Source of the DNA: an uncultured Gammaproteobacteria bacterium
GTDB taxonomy: Bacteria; Pseudomonadota; Gammaproteobacteria; SZUA-229
Direction of reading: 5' to 3'
Assembly (NCBI GenBank): GCA_937998645.1
Contig: CALLCZ010000160.1
Span: 1-43,793 of the forward strand
DNA: 43,793 nt
Below are positions 8,918 to 17,220 of this stretch, piece after piece (within the stretch, counting starts at the first letter, position 1; every line of letters starts with the position of its first letter). Below the pieces are notes generated by a model. It saw only the letters and a list, made by a program, of their open reading frames with translations, did no database searches and was not told the DNA's origin. The position numbers and the translations under genes were made by a program.

Positions 8918-9979
8918 TTAATTCTTTGTCTTTCCCTGGTCATCAAACGCATACGGCAAATCCAGCACCGTCACATCCGGTCCTTTAATATCCCCCAGTA
9001 TCAACCTGCTGTTTTCAGCGTCATTGACCTGGATTACCGCAAGTGCTTCATAATTACCGTCAGGATTTTGCTGTGCGCTGAGCACGGTGCCTATGTCCTG
9101 GCTTTCCGTTGATGTTTCAGTCACCAGTGGTGTGCCTGGTCCGGGTTTGTCACTGGCGTCGAAACCGATGCGATACATGCGTCTTTTCAGCTTGCCGAGA
9201 TAATGCATGCGGGCGACGATTTCCTGCCCGGGATAACAGCCCTTGGTAAAGCTGACGCCATTGATTAAATGCATGTTTGCCATCTGGGGGACGAAGGCGT
9301 CGATCGTGCCTGCTGTGATCACTGGAATTCCGGCCTGGATGTTCAGCAGTTCCCATACCTCTGCGCCTACCGGTGTGGCATGGACATCAAGTGCCTGCCA
9401 GATTTTTTTCATGGGCTCGAGCAGGCCATAGATTTCAAAACGGGGGACGGTGCCGGCAACCCGAATGATTGTATATTCGCGGTATTCAACAGACTCATCA
9501 ACCTTGCCGGGCAATGTGCCGACAATGTCACTCAGATGATCAACCATCTTGCTACCGCTTGCACCGATGCCAATCAGTGCATCGCTGGCGTCTTCCAGTG
9601 TGACCCTTGAGCGTAATACAAACATGCGCAGTCTGCTCAATGCGGCTTCCAGCAGCTCGTACGGCAGCACCAGGTAATAGGTCTTTTCGCGTCTGAAGAT
9701 GCGGAAATTGCACAGCATTCTGCCCTTGGGTGTGCACAGGGCGCTGAGCTGGCTGTGTGCCTGATCAACCTGGTTAATATCATTGGTGAACTGTGCCTGG
9801 AGGAATTCAGCCGCGTCTTCGCCGTAGGCTGCAATAATGCCAAAGTGTGACTGGTCACAGAACAGATCGCCGGTATGTGTGATGCGGCGCTCTCGCTCGG
9901 GATTGCCGAATGTCGCCACGCAGTCGTTTTCAAATTCGGCCCCGGCGTTTTGCAGGAAATCTTTCCACTCGTGTTTCAT
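8918..9979 (-). CDS. ygfZ: YgfZ, folate-binding protein for Fe-S/tRNA modification
   Basis: GcvT-like folate-binding protein. In E. coli YgfZ supports repair or assembly of certain Fe-S enzymes such as MiaB, using tetrahydrofolate. The 353-residue product contains the family signature KGCYPGQE (246-253) with the conserved Cys248, and the AQFTNDIN segment near 62-69. Length is close to the usual 325-350. ATG at 9979 fits. It is divergent from sdhC across a 195-bp gap and convergent with lysS. Confidence 0.93.
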   Translation of the reverse strand: MKHEWKDFLQNAGAEFENDCVATFGNPERERRITHTGDLFCDQSHFGIIAAYGEDAAEFLQAQFTNDINQVDQAHSQLSALCTPKGRMLCNFRIFRREKTYYLVLPYELLEAALSRLRMFVLRSRVTLEDASDALIGIGASGSKMVDHLSDIVGTLPGKVDESVEYREYTIIRVAGTVPRFEIYGLLEPMKKIWQALDVHATPVGAEVWELLNIQAGIPVITAGTIDAFVPQMANMHLINGVSFTKGCYPGQEIVARMHYLGKLKRRMYRIGFDASDKPGPGTPLVTETSTESQDIGTVLSAQQNPDGNYEALAVIQVNDAENSRLILGDIKGPDVTVLDLPYAFDDQGKTKN

Positions 9980-10174
9980 GTTTGTTCGCTTTTGTCCGTT
10001 TACCCTATCTTAGTCAAAGCACGGGATTAATTCATTACAGAATATGTATGGATTTGTCTTGCCTGATCCGTATCCAGCATATTAGACTGAGCACACAAAG
10101 AACCGTTCGAGATAATCTATTTCCAGGTGACTATTAGCGTGTCAGAACGCATACCAGAATAAAAGGGTGCACAG

Positions 10175-10552
10175 TTGACTGATAAAAGACCGGTCTATTT
10201 AAACCTGATCAAGATACGCCTGCCAACCACAGGTATTGTATCCTTCGCTCATCGTGTGTCAGGCTTTCTACTGTTCCTGGCGATCCCTTTTTCGATCTAT
10301 TTTCTCGATCTTTCAGTCACTTCAGGCCAGGGTTACGAGCAAAGCCTGCAGCTGTTGCAACAACCCATTATACAAATAATTCTATTGCTGTTGGTGTGGT
10401 CTATAGTGCACCATCTGCTAGCCGGTATTCGCTACCTGTTGCTGGATTTTGATATCGCTGTCGACAAAGCCGGCTCAAATATGACTGCATGGACGGTAAT
10501 CGTTGCCGAGGCCTGTATTATGGCTGCCTATGTCTGGAAAGTGATGCTGTGA
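10175..10552 (+). CDS. sdhC: Succinate dehydrogenase cytochrome b556 subunit SdhC
   Basis: Membrane anchor subunit of complex II that helps bind haem b and ubiquinone. The 125-residue product begins TDKRPVYLNLIKIRLPTTGI with the family SFAHRVSG segment and has three hydrophobic helices. The HHLLAGIRYLLLD segment (about 77-89) carries the likely haem-ligand histidine. The start is TTG at 10175, supported by an AAAAGGG Shine-Dalgarno sequence 7 bases upstream; no ATG is available near the conserved N-terminus. The stop overlaps the GTG start of sdhD. Confidence 0.93.
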   Translation: MTDKRPVYLNLIKIRLPTTGIVSFAHRVSGFLLFLAIPFSIYFLDLSVTSGQGYEQSLQLLQQPIIQIILLLLVWSIVHHLLAGIRYLLLDFDIAVDKAGSNMTAWTVIVAEACIMAAYVWKVML

Positions 10553-10896
10553 GCAGCGTCTATGTATTACACGGCCTGAAGCCCTGGCTGATACAGCGCG
10601 TCAGTGCGGTTTATATCGCATTGTTCGTTATCTATTGTGTTTTCGCGCTCACTACAGCAGGCGATACCGGTTATCTGCAGTGGCGCGAATGGCTATTCCA
10701 TCCGTTAAATACCATCGCTGTTGGTCTGTTTATAATCGCATTGCTGTTGCATGCCTGGGTTGGTATGCGTGACATTATTCTGGACTACGTGCATAACACA
10801 TTGATTCGAATGCTGGCCTTGAACCTGGTCATCGTGGTGCTGATCAGCAGTGGATTATGGAGTGCAAAAATTTTGCTGCTTTCTGTGGCGATTTGA
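10549..10896 (+). CDS. sdhD: Succinate dehydrogenase membrane anchor SdhD
   Basis: Second membrane anchor of complex II. The 115-residue protein starts with SSVYVLHGLKPWLIQRVSAV, which matches the W-x2-QR-x-S/T-A pattern of SdhD N-termini. It has three hydrophobic segments and the LLLHAWVGMRDIILDYV region that places a histidine near haem. GTG 10549 is chosen because it overlaps the sdhC stop (GTGA) and gives the normal family length. An upstream in-frame start at 10489 would add 20 non-homologous residues inside sdhC. Confidence 0.93.
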   Translation: MSSVYVLHGLKPWLIQRVSAVYIALFVIYCVFALTTAGDTGYLQWREWLFHPLNTIAVGLFIIALLLHAWVGMRDIILDYVHNTLIRMLALNLVIVVLISSGLWSAKILLLSVAI

Positions 10897-10899
10897 GTA

Positions 10900-12678
10900 A
10901 TGGTTACGATGCCTGATATACCCATAAGACAGTTTGATTCACTCATCATAGGCGCTGGTGGCGGCGGCCTGCGTGCCGCGCTGCATCTGTCCAGCGCTGA
11001 CGCCAGTGTCGCCGTGGTTTCAAAAGTGTTCCCCACGCGCTCGCATACGGTTGCGGCCCAGGGCGGTATGAACGCGGCGCTGGCCAATGTATTGCCCGAT
11101 AACTGGCACTGGCACATGTTTGATACGGTGAAGGGCAGTGATTACCTGGGTGACCAGGATGCCATTGAATATATGTGCCGGGCTGCTCCCAGGGCCGTAT
11201 ATGAACTGGAGCATTTCGGTGTGCCTTTTTCACGCATGGACAATGGCACTATTTATCAACGGCCATTCGGCGGGCAGAGCCAGAATTTCGGCGGCGACCA
11301 GGCCGCCCGGACCTGTGCTGCAGCAGACCGTACCGGTCACGCGATTCTTCACAGTTTGTATCAACAGAACATACGCGCGAAGACGCATTTCTTTGATGAA
11401 TACTTTGCTGTCGACCTGCTGAAAGATGAACAGGGCTGTGTGCTGGGTGCGCTGGCCTTCAATATTCACAATGGCGAGCCGGTTATCATAGAAGCGAAAA
11501 CGACCTTGCTGGCAACTGGCGGTGCCGGACAGCTGTTCAGAACAACAACCAACGCATTGATTAATACCGGAGATGGTATGGGCATGGCATTACGTGCTGG
11601 CGTACCGTTGCAGGATATGGAGTTTTTTCAGTTCCATCCGACCGGGATAGCCGGTCGAGGTATGCTGATCACCGAAGGTGCACGCGGTGAGGGTGGTTAT
11701 CTGGTGAATGCCGATGGCGAACGCCTGATGGAGCGTTATGCGCCAAAGGCAAAAGACCTTGCCAGCCGCGATGTCGTCAGTCGTGCGATCGCAACCGAGG
11801 TGCGTGAGGGGCGAGGCTGCGGCCCGAATAAAGACCACGTCATGCTCAAGCTGGACCACCTGGGTGAGGCCGTGATCCAGAAGCGTCTGCCGGGAATACG
11901 CCAGACCTGCATTACTTTCCTTGGCATTGACCCCGCCGAAGCCCCGGTCCCGGTATTTCCCACGGCTCACTACACCATGGGGGGCATACCCACGAACCGC
12001 CAGGGCCAGGTCGTAATCCCGGTTAAAGATACGCCCGAAGAGCCGGTTCCGGGGCTCTATGCCGCCGGCGAGTGTGCCTGTGTTTCGGTTCACGGCGCCA
12101 ACCGCCTGGGCGGTAATTCGCTGCTGGATATCCTGGTGTTCGGACGTGCAGCCGCGGGTCACATCATCGACTATCTGGCAGAGAACCGCTATCACCGAAA
12201 AATGGACAGTAACAGCCTGGAGTCGGCATTAAACCGCATGCAGCGCTGGGACAGAACCGGCAATGGCGATGGCGAGTCGGTAAGCGTGCTGCGCGATGAG
12301 CTCAAGGCAGTAATGGAAAACCATTGCAGCGTGTTCCGTAATGAAGAGGTGTTGAGCGAAGGTGTTAACAAAGTCGAACAGATTGCCGAACGCTTCAAGC
12401 ATGCCCGCATCGATGACCGAAGCTCGGTGTTCAACACCGCGCGCGTAGAGGCGCTGGAACTGGAGAACCTGGTTGGCGTTGCACTTGCGACCATACATTC
12501 AGCCTATGCCCGCCAGGAAAGCCGCGGCGCACATTCAAGAATAGATTACACCGAGCGTGATGACATCAACTGGATGCGCCACAGCCTGTACTCCCTGGGG
12601 GGCGGTGTCGACTACAAACCGGTACGGACAAAACCCATCAGTGTCGATAGTTTCCCGCCGAAGGCGAGAGTTTATTAA
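10900..12678 (+). CDS. sdhA: Succinate dehydrogenase flavoprotein subunit SdhA
   Basis: Catalytic subunit of complex II that oxidises succinate to fumarate. The 592-residue protein has the FAD-binding motif IIGAGGGGLRAAL near the N-terminus and SHTVAAQGG with the histidine that covalently holds FAD. The catalytic-region motifs FQFHPTGI, TEGARGEGGYL, the HYTMGGIPT loop and AAGECACVSVHGANRLGGNSL are all present, and it ends RTKPISVDSFPPKARVY as family members do. It begins 3 bp after sdhD. A second ATG at 10909 (MPDIPIRQFD) could also be the true start. Confidence 0.97.
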   Translation: MVTMPDIPIRQFDSLIIGAGGGGLRAALHLSSADASVAVVSKVFPTRSHTVAAQGGMNAALANVLPDNWHWHMFDTVKGSDYLGDQDAIEYMCRAAPRAVYELEHFGVPFSRMDNGTIYQRPFGGQSQNFGGDQAARTCAAADRTGHAILHSLYQQNIRAKTHFFDEYFAVDLLKDEQGCVLGALAFNIHNGEPVIIEAKTTLLATGGAGQLFRTTTNALINTGDGMGMALRAGVPLQDMEFFQFHPTGIAGRGMLITEGARGEGGYLVNADGERLMERYAPKAKDLASRDVVSRAIATEVREGRGCGPNKDHVMLKLDHLGEAVIQKRLPGIRQTCITFLGIDPAEAPVPVFPTAHYTMGGIPTNRQGQVVIPVKDTPEEPVPGLYAAGECACVSVHGANRLGGNSLLDILVFGRAAAGHIIDYLAENRYHRKMDSNSLESALNRMQRWDRTGNGDGESVSVLRDELKAVMENHCSVFRNEEVLSEGVNKVEQIAERFKHARIDDRSSVFNTARVEALELENLVGVALATIHSAYARQESRGAHSRIDYTERDDINWMRHSLYSLGGGVDYKPVRTKPISVDSFPPKARVY

Positions 12679-12721
12679 TACAGTGGCGAGGGAAGAGTGG
12701 CCAGTGGCAAGTGTAAGCGTG

Positions 12722-12754
12722 TAGCCCGGATGCAGCGAAGCGTAATCCGGGAGA
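12722..12754. repeat. REP-like palindrome (tagcccggat...atccggga type)
   Basis: CCCGGAT and ATCCGGG enclose a GC-rich loop containing CAGCGAAGCG. This class of short repeat is common in gammaproteobacterial genomes. It is one of the elements separating sdhA from sdhB. Confidence 0.75.
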
Positions 12755-12833
12755 GGTTTCATTTATGTATCAGAATTGAATTATGAACCGTGAACAGTAA
12801 TCATAATCATCATTATCCTGGCGGCGAATTTCC

Positions 12834-12879
12834 CCCTCTCCCCCTGGGAGAGGGTTGGGGTGAGGGTCGGGGTGAGGGC
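12834..12879. repeat. ccctctccc/gggagaggg palindrome with g-rich tail
   Basis: A perfect 9-bp stem (CCCTCTCCC with GGGAGAGGG, loop CCT) is followed by two copies of GGGGTGAGGG. This is a recognisable type of dispersed bacterial repeat. Its last GAGGG lies 9 bases before the sdhB ATG and could act as, or replace, the original ribosome-binding site. Confidence 0.75.
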
Positions 12880-12887
12880 ATATAAGG

Positions 12888-13586
12888 ATGAAATTTAGCA
12901 TCTATCGTTACAACCCGGACATCGACAAAAAGCCCTACATGCAGGACTTCGAGCTGACTGAAGTCGAGCCCGGAATGATGCTGCTGGCCGCACTGCTCAA
13001 AATAAAAGACACCATGGATGAGTCGCTGAGCTTCCGTCGTTCATGTGGTGAAGGTGTCTGCGGCTCTGATGGTATGAATATCAATGGCATAAATGGCCTT
13101 GCCTGTATTACCCCAGTCGCGAGTCTAAAACAGCCGATCGAAGTCAGACCCCTGCCAGGGCTTCCGGTAATACGCGACCTGATTATCGACATGGACCAGT
13201 TCTATCAGAATTACCGTGAGGTCAAGCCTTATCTCATCGTTAACGACCCCATGCCGGAAGTGGAGCTGCCGCAAACTCCGCAGCAACGTGAAAAGCTCGA
13301 TGGCCTGTATGAATGCATATTATGCGCCTGCTGCTCGACGCAGTGTCCGTCATTCTGGTGGAATCCTGATAAATACCTGGGACCTGCGGCCCTGCTGCAG
13401 GCATCACGTTTTATCGAGGACAGCCGTGACCAGGCCACAGAAGAGCGTCTTTCTGCACTGGAAGGCCCGTTCAAGTTATTCCGTTGCCACACCATCATGA
13501 GTTGTGTACAGGTTTGTCCCAAGGGACTGAATCCGACAAAAGCAATCAACGACATCAAGAAAATGATGCTAAAACGCTCACTGTGA
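12888..13586 (+). CDS. sdhB: Succinate dehydrogenase iron-sulfur subunit SdhB
   Basis: Electron-transfer subunit of complex II between FAD and quinone. The 232-residue protein has the [2Fe-2S] ligands Cys53, Cys58, Asp61 and Cys73, with Asp as the third ligand as in E. coli. The [4Fe-4S] motif is CILCACCSTQC, and the [3Fe-4S] region has CHTIMSCVQVCPKGLNP. Length is normal. The ATG at 12888 has AAGG directly before it and GAGGG 9 bases upstream, within a repeat. Unlike the other sdh junctions, which overlap or nearly abut, this gene is 209 bp from sdhA. Confidence 0.97.
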   Translation: MKFSIYRYNPDIDKKPYMQDFELTEVEPGMMLLAALLKIKDTMDESLSFRRSCGEGVCGSDGMNINGINGLACITPVASLKQPIEVRPLPGLPVIRDLIIDMDQFYQNYREVKPYLIVNDPMPEVELPQTPQQREKLDGLYECILCACCSTQCPSFWWNPDKYLGPAALLQASRFIEDSRDQATEERLSALEGPFKLFRCHTIMSCVQVCPKGLNPTKAINDIKKMMLKRSL

Positions 13587-13852
13587 GTGCGCAGATTACA
13601 GAATACTCTGAACTTAAATGGCGTTGCCGCAGGGGCATGCTGGAACTGGATATTCTGCTTAACAGCTATCTCGATAAAAACTACAACACCATGTCACAGC
13701 AGCAGGGTGACATCTTCAGCGAAGTTCTGGATTACCCGGACCAGGTATTATTTGATTTGCTGCTGGGTAACATGCAGTCGAGTGATGCCAGGGTGAGCAG
13801 ACTGGTGAGCGAAATTCAACGCACCAGTTGTAATGATCAGGATCAAATCTGA
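13583..13852 (+). CDS. sdhE: FAD assembly factor SdhE
   Basis: Small cytoplasmic protein that helps attach FAD covalently to SdhA. The 89-residue product carries the family motif R-G-x-x-E in RRGMLELD (Arg17, Gly18, Glu21), followed by LLNSYLDKNYN and later FSEVLDYPDQVLFDLLLG. The start is GTG 13583, which overlaps the sdhB stop (GTGA) and gives the normal length. An upstream in-frame start at 13484 lies inside sdhB and is not credible. It is the last gene of the sdh operon. Confidence 0.93.
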   Translation: MSAQITEYSELKWRCRRGMLELDILLNSYLDKNYNTMSQQQGDIFSEVLDYPDQVLFDLLLGNMQSSDARVSRLVSEIQRTSCNDQDQI

Positions 13853-13936
13853 CAGACTGTGTCCTATCTGCTCCGACCATTGGGTTTTGTTTTGAGTGTA
13901 TGGTCTGGCTATTTGGAAATGCTACAGACAGGTGCT

Positions 13937-14320
13937 CTCGCAAAGACGCCAAGCTCGCAAAGAACTTCTATGTTTGGTTTGTTCTTATCTCAAATACCTC
14001 TGCGAACTCTGCGCCTCTGCGAGATTAATTTATTTTTCTCTCGCAGAGGCGCAGGGGTCGCAGAGAACTTAAATGTTTAATTTGTTCTTATACGAAACAT
14101 CTTTGCGTACTATGCGCCCTGGCGAGATTAATTAGTTTTTCTCTCTCGCAAAGGCGCCAAACGCGCAAAGAACTTCTATGTTTGGTTTGTTCTTATCCCA
14201 AATACCTCTGCGAACTCTGCGCCTCTGCGAGATTAATTTATTTTTCTCTCGCTGAGGCGCCGGGGGCGCAGAGAACTTAAATGTTTAATCTGTTCTTACC
14301 CAAGGCACCTTTGCGAGAAA
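13937..14320. repeat. Tandem array of four palindromic units, period about 104 bp
   Basis: Units begin with CTCGC at 13937, 14040, 14145 and 14248. Each has a left arm related to CTCGCAAAGGCGCCAA or CTCGCAGAGGCGCAGG, a short A/T-rich core (tatgtttggtttgttctta) and a right arm ending GCGAG. The last unit has lost most of its right arm. A-type (aaag/ccaag) and B-type (agag) arms alternate, and each right arm matches the next unit's left arm rather than its own. The block fills the space between sdhE and mtnA. Open frames read through it are not genes. Confidence 0.9.
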
Positions 14321-14345
14321 TCATGCCTTTCACAATTGACGCGTT

Positions 14346-15368
14346 TTATATCGATACCAGCGCACCTGCAATAACATCATCGAGAGTATACACACCGCTG
14401 TCCAGTATCCAGCCGGTTACCAGTTCAGCGGGCGTTACATCAAATGCCGGGTTGTAGACAGGGGCCCCGGCGGGTGACCAGATACAGGAACCGAAGCTGC
14501 CGCTGGCGCCACGCACTTCATCGGCATTACGCTGTTCAATTGGAATTGAGGCGCCATCGTTGCAATGCCTGTCGATCGTTGTTGCTGGCGCTACAACATA
14601 AAATGGAACATGGTGATGACTGGCAAGCACCGCAAGTGAATAAGTCCCTACCTTGTTGGCAAAGTCGCCGTTAACAGCAATGCGGTCTGCCCCGACCATG
14701 ACCCGGTCCACTTTACCTGCAGCCATCAAACCGGCGGACATGGAATCACATATCAGCTGGTAGGGTACGTCTGCCTGTTCCAGCTCCCAGGCGGTCAGAC
14801 GTGAGCCCTGTAACAGGGGTCTTGTTTCATCGACCCAGACGCTGATGTTTTTGCCCTGCTTATGTGCCGCGGTGATGACACCGAGTGCTGTACCGGCGCC
14901 TGCTGTTGCAAGGCTGCCGGTATTGCAGTGAGTGAGAATGCTGTCGCCCTGTGCAACCAGTGCAGCGCCGTGCTCTGACATGGCGGCGCAGAGTGCAACA
15001 TCCTCGTCAAAAATAGCCTCAACTTCATCGGACAGCAAGAACCTGTCAGCGCCGCTGTCAACGAGCTTCTGCAAACGGTCAAGATAATTCATCAGATTGA
15101 CGGCTGTCGGTCGAGATGCACGCAGCAGGGCGATGGTGTTAGTGAGCTGTTCGTTACTATCGCCGCGCATGGCGCAGTGGCCCACCCAGACAGCAGCTGA
15201 TATGCCCAGCAAAGGTGCGCCACGAATGGCCAGACCCTGAATCAGTGCTACCAGATCATTTTCATGTTTGCATACCTGCCAGCATACTTCGCCAGGCAGT
15301 TTGCGTTGATCAAGAACGTGTAATTCACCATGCTTGTAACGCAGGGCAGCAGCTGTGAGGTCTTTCAT
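14346..15368 (-). CDS. mtnA: S-methyl-5-thioribose-1-phosphate isomerase
   Basis: Isomerises methylthioribose-1-phosphate to methylthioribulose-1-phosphate in the methionine salvage pathway. The 340-residue length is normal. Motifs include AIRGAP (48-52 region), catalytic Cys148 in THCNTGSLAT, and catalytic Asp228 in GADRIAVNGDFANKVGTYSL. The C-terminal NPAFDVTPAELVTGWILDSG is also typical and distinguishes it from eIF2B-type relatives. No other salvage genes are adjacent. The gene points towards the repeat array at 13937-14320, with no clear terminator of its own. Confidence 0.95.
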   Translation of the reverse strand: MKDLTAAALRYKHGELHVLDQRKLPGEVCWQVCKHENDLVALIQGLAIRGAPLLGISAAVWVGHCAMRGDSNEQLTNTIALLRASRPTAVNLMNYLDRLQKLVDSGADRFLLSDEVEAIFDEDVALCAAMSEHGAALVAQGDSILTHCNTGSLATAGAGTALGVITAAHKQGKNISVWVDETRPLLQGSRLTAWELEQADVPYQLICDSMSAGLMAAGKVDRVMVGADRIAVNGDFANKVGTYSLAVLASHHHVPFYVVAPATTIDRHCNDGASIPIEQRNADEVRGASGSFGSCIWSPAGAPVYNPAFDVTPAELVTGWILDSGVYTLDDVIAGALVSI

Positions 15369-15595
15369 TTGTTTCAGCCATGTTTAGACACAAGACTGAC
15401 TTATAACCTGCAGTAATATTGCTGGCAAGCGCACAGCACAAAAGACACAGATAAATCAGGGTTAATAAATCCAGCCGTTTAGATATGCCTGTTGAATAAT
15501 TTACACCCGGCTTCGTCTATATAACAGGCTTGTATTGGATCAGAAGTATCGATACGGCAAGAACAATGAAAACAACGTCTATAACGGAGGGTGTA

Positions 15596-16099
15596 ATGTT
15601 AAAAACCAAATCAGAATTAATCTGTGCGCTATTCATCGCAGTGCTGCTGGTCACGGGCGCTGTACTGCAGTCGGGTAACGCTTATGCAGACAACGGCTAC
15701 GGCAAGCAGAAAGTCGTTTACCACATCAATTACGATAATCCCAAGCTGCAGGCAGGGGCATTGCGTAATATCCAGAACCATATCAATGCAGTGGGCAAGG
15801 ACAACATCGAAATCAGGGTGGTGTTGCACGGTAATGGCCTGGCATTGTTACTGGAACCGGATTCACTGGAAAAACTGACCAAGTTCAAGCATGCGAATGC
15901 AACGGAGAAAATGACAGCAAAGATCGATGGTTTAAAAGACCAGGGTGTTTCGTTTAATGTCTGTGCAAATACCGTGCGTGGACGCAAGGTGGATATGGAA
16001 ACCGATCTTTACAACGTTAGCCAGGGTGATATTGTCCCCAGCGGGGTGGCAGAAGTCGCCAAGCTGCAGCAGGATGGCTTCGTCTATATCAAGCCATAA
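15596..16099 (+). CDS. Exported DsrE/DsrF-like protein (COG1416 type)
   Basis: A 167-residue protein with a signal peptide (LICALFIAVLLVTGAVL) and probable cleavage after NAYA, followed by a DsrE-like fold: VVYHINYDNP, NIEIRVVLHGNGLALLL, then GVSFNVCANTVRGRKVD with a conserved Cys, and VPSGVAEVAKLQQDGFVYIKP at the end. Cytoplasmic DsrE-family proteins relay sulfur. This exported group is uncharacterised as far as I know, and a sulfur role is inference. ATG 15596 is chosen because GGAGGG lies 5 bases upstream; longer in-frame starts from 15530 lack this. It is convergent with the DUF2788 gene. Confidence 0.85.
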   Translation: MLKTKSELICALFIAVLLVTGAVLQSGNAYADNGYGKQKVVYHINYDNPKLQAGALRNIQNHINAVGKDNIEIRVVLHGNGLALLLEPDSLEKLTKFKHANATEKMTAKIDGLKDQGVSFNVCANTVRGRKVDMETDLYNVSQGDIVPSGVAEVAKLQQDGFVYIKP

Positions 16100-16122
16100 G
16101 CCGGGTAGTGGGGCTCAGGCAA

Positions 16123-16323
16123 TCAGATATCAACAATCAGCCTGATAACTGACTTGGCGGCGAAGCCAAAGATACCCATTCCAAGAGAAAGAAAAAGGAC
16201 AAAGGTGCCGAACTTGCCGGCACCTGAGTCCTTGCCCAGCCTGTAGAGAATAAAAACCATCAGCAGCATGAGCCCGCCAATACACAATGTCAGGGATAGT
16301 TGTTCGAATTCCGCAATGCTCAT
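16123..16323 (-). CDS. DUF2788 small membrane protein
   Basis: A 66-residue protein starting MSIAEFEQLSLTLCIGGLML. It has two hydrophobic helices linked by YRLGKDSGAGKFGTFVLF, a pattern I recognise as DUF2788. Function is unknown; it is an inner-membrane protein by prediction. ATG at 16323 is preferred because family members start this way; an upstream in-frame start at 16395 would add 24 residues. No strong ribosome-binding site is visible. It is convergent with the DsrE-like gene 23 bp away. Confidence 0.75.
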   Translation of the reverse strand: MSIAEFEQLSLTLCIGGLMLLMVFILYRLGKDSGAGKFGTFVLFLSLGMGIFGFAAKSVIRLIVDI

Positions 16324-16537
16324 ATAAAACACGATGACTTCAGGCAAAACAAGACGGCGAATTCTAATAAATATAAGAAAATTATAATATGCCAATATGT
16401 CTTGTCGATGTTGAATTGAGATCTATATTCCTTCGGGACTCATTAGGCGTTTGCTAACATCAGGTGTATATTGAATCGGAGGCTGATTCCTGAATTCGAG
16501 TGCTTGATATAAATCCATACCTGCAGAGAAGAGACGC

Positions 16538-17191
16538 ATGAGCAAAGAAAAGACAACGACATACCAGGGCAAGAACATCGATGTGCAGTGGGACAGCCGT
16601 TTATGTATCCATATCGGTGAATGCGGTTATTCTTCAGGCGACCTGTTTGTTGCAGGGCGTGATCCCTGGTGCCAGCCCGACCGGGTAGATGATGAAAATG
16701 TGAAAGATGTTGTGAAGCGTTGTCCGTCTGGCGCACTGACCTATAACGATAAAGCACAGGGTGAAAACGAACAGCCCACCCAATGCAATACCGTGCAGGT
16801 CGTCTACAACGGTCCACTTTACATACTGGGCGAGCTACATATCGAAAACGCACCTCAGGACATGCCGGGTGTAAATTATCGCGCCGCACTGTGCCGTTGC
16901 GGCCAGTCGAAAAACAAACCGTTCTGTGACAACAGCCATCTCAAGGCCGGTTTTGAGGATTATGGCGCCGTCGGCGAAAAGGGTGATGGCATAGAAGCCG
17001 ATGGCGGCAGGCTGACGATCAAATCCGTGGCCAATGGCCCGCTGTTACTCTCGGGTAATTTTGCGATTGTCGCCGGCAGCGGTCGTGTTGCCTGGCAGGG
17101 TAAACAGGCCGCGTTGTGTCGATGCGGCCATTCCAGAAACAAGCCGTTCTGTGATGGCAGCCATAAGCAGGCGGGCTTTGAAGCTGACTAA
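16538..17191 (+). CDS. Three-cluster Fe-S protein: 4Fe-4S mono-cluster domain plus two CDGSH domains
   Basis: A 217-residue soluble protein with three Fe-S sites. The N-terminal domain (about 10-72, Fer4_19/DUF1271-like) has Cys23, Cys29, Cys45 and Cys62. The first CDGSH-type site is CRCGQSKNKPFCDNSH, with ligands Cys119, Cys121, Cys130 and His134. The second is CRCGHSRNKPFCDGSH, with Cys194, Cys196, Cys205 and His209. Each CDGSH site should hold a [2Fe-2S] cluster with one His ligand. The domain order is known in bacteria but the function is not. A GAAGAGA ribosome-binding site precedes ATG 16538. It stands alone and is convergent with the next gene. Confidence 0.9.
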   Translation: MSKEKTTTYQGKNIDVQWDSRLCIHIGECGYSSGDLFVAGRDPWCQPDRVDDENVKDVVKRCPSGALTYNDKAQGENEQPTQCNTVQVVYNGPLYILGELHIENAPQDMPGVNYRAALCRCGQSKNKPFCDNSHLKAGFEDYGAVGEKGDGIEADGGRLTIKSVANGPLLLSGNFAIVAGSGRVAWQGKQAALCRCGHSRNKPFCDGSHKQAGFEAD

Positions 17192-17220
17192 TCAATCAAG
17201 CTCGTTGATGACAGCCTGTT

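Noticed and set aside
11590..12195. 201-codon frame antisense to sdhA
   Set aside because: A frame shadow of a highly conserved gene with strong codon bias; no independent signals.
13859..14080. Open frame of 73 codons after sdhE
   Set aside because: It lies largely in the palindromic array and has no coding features.
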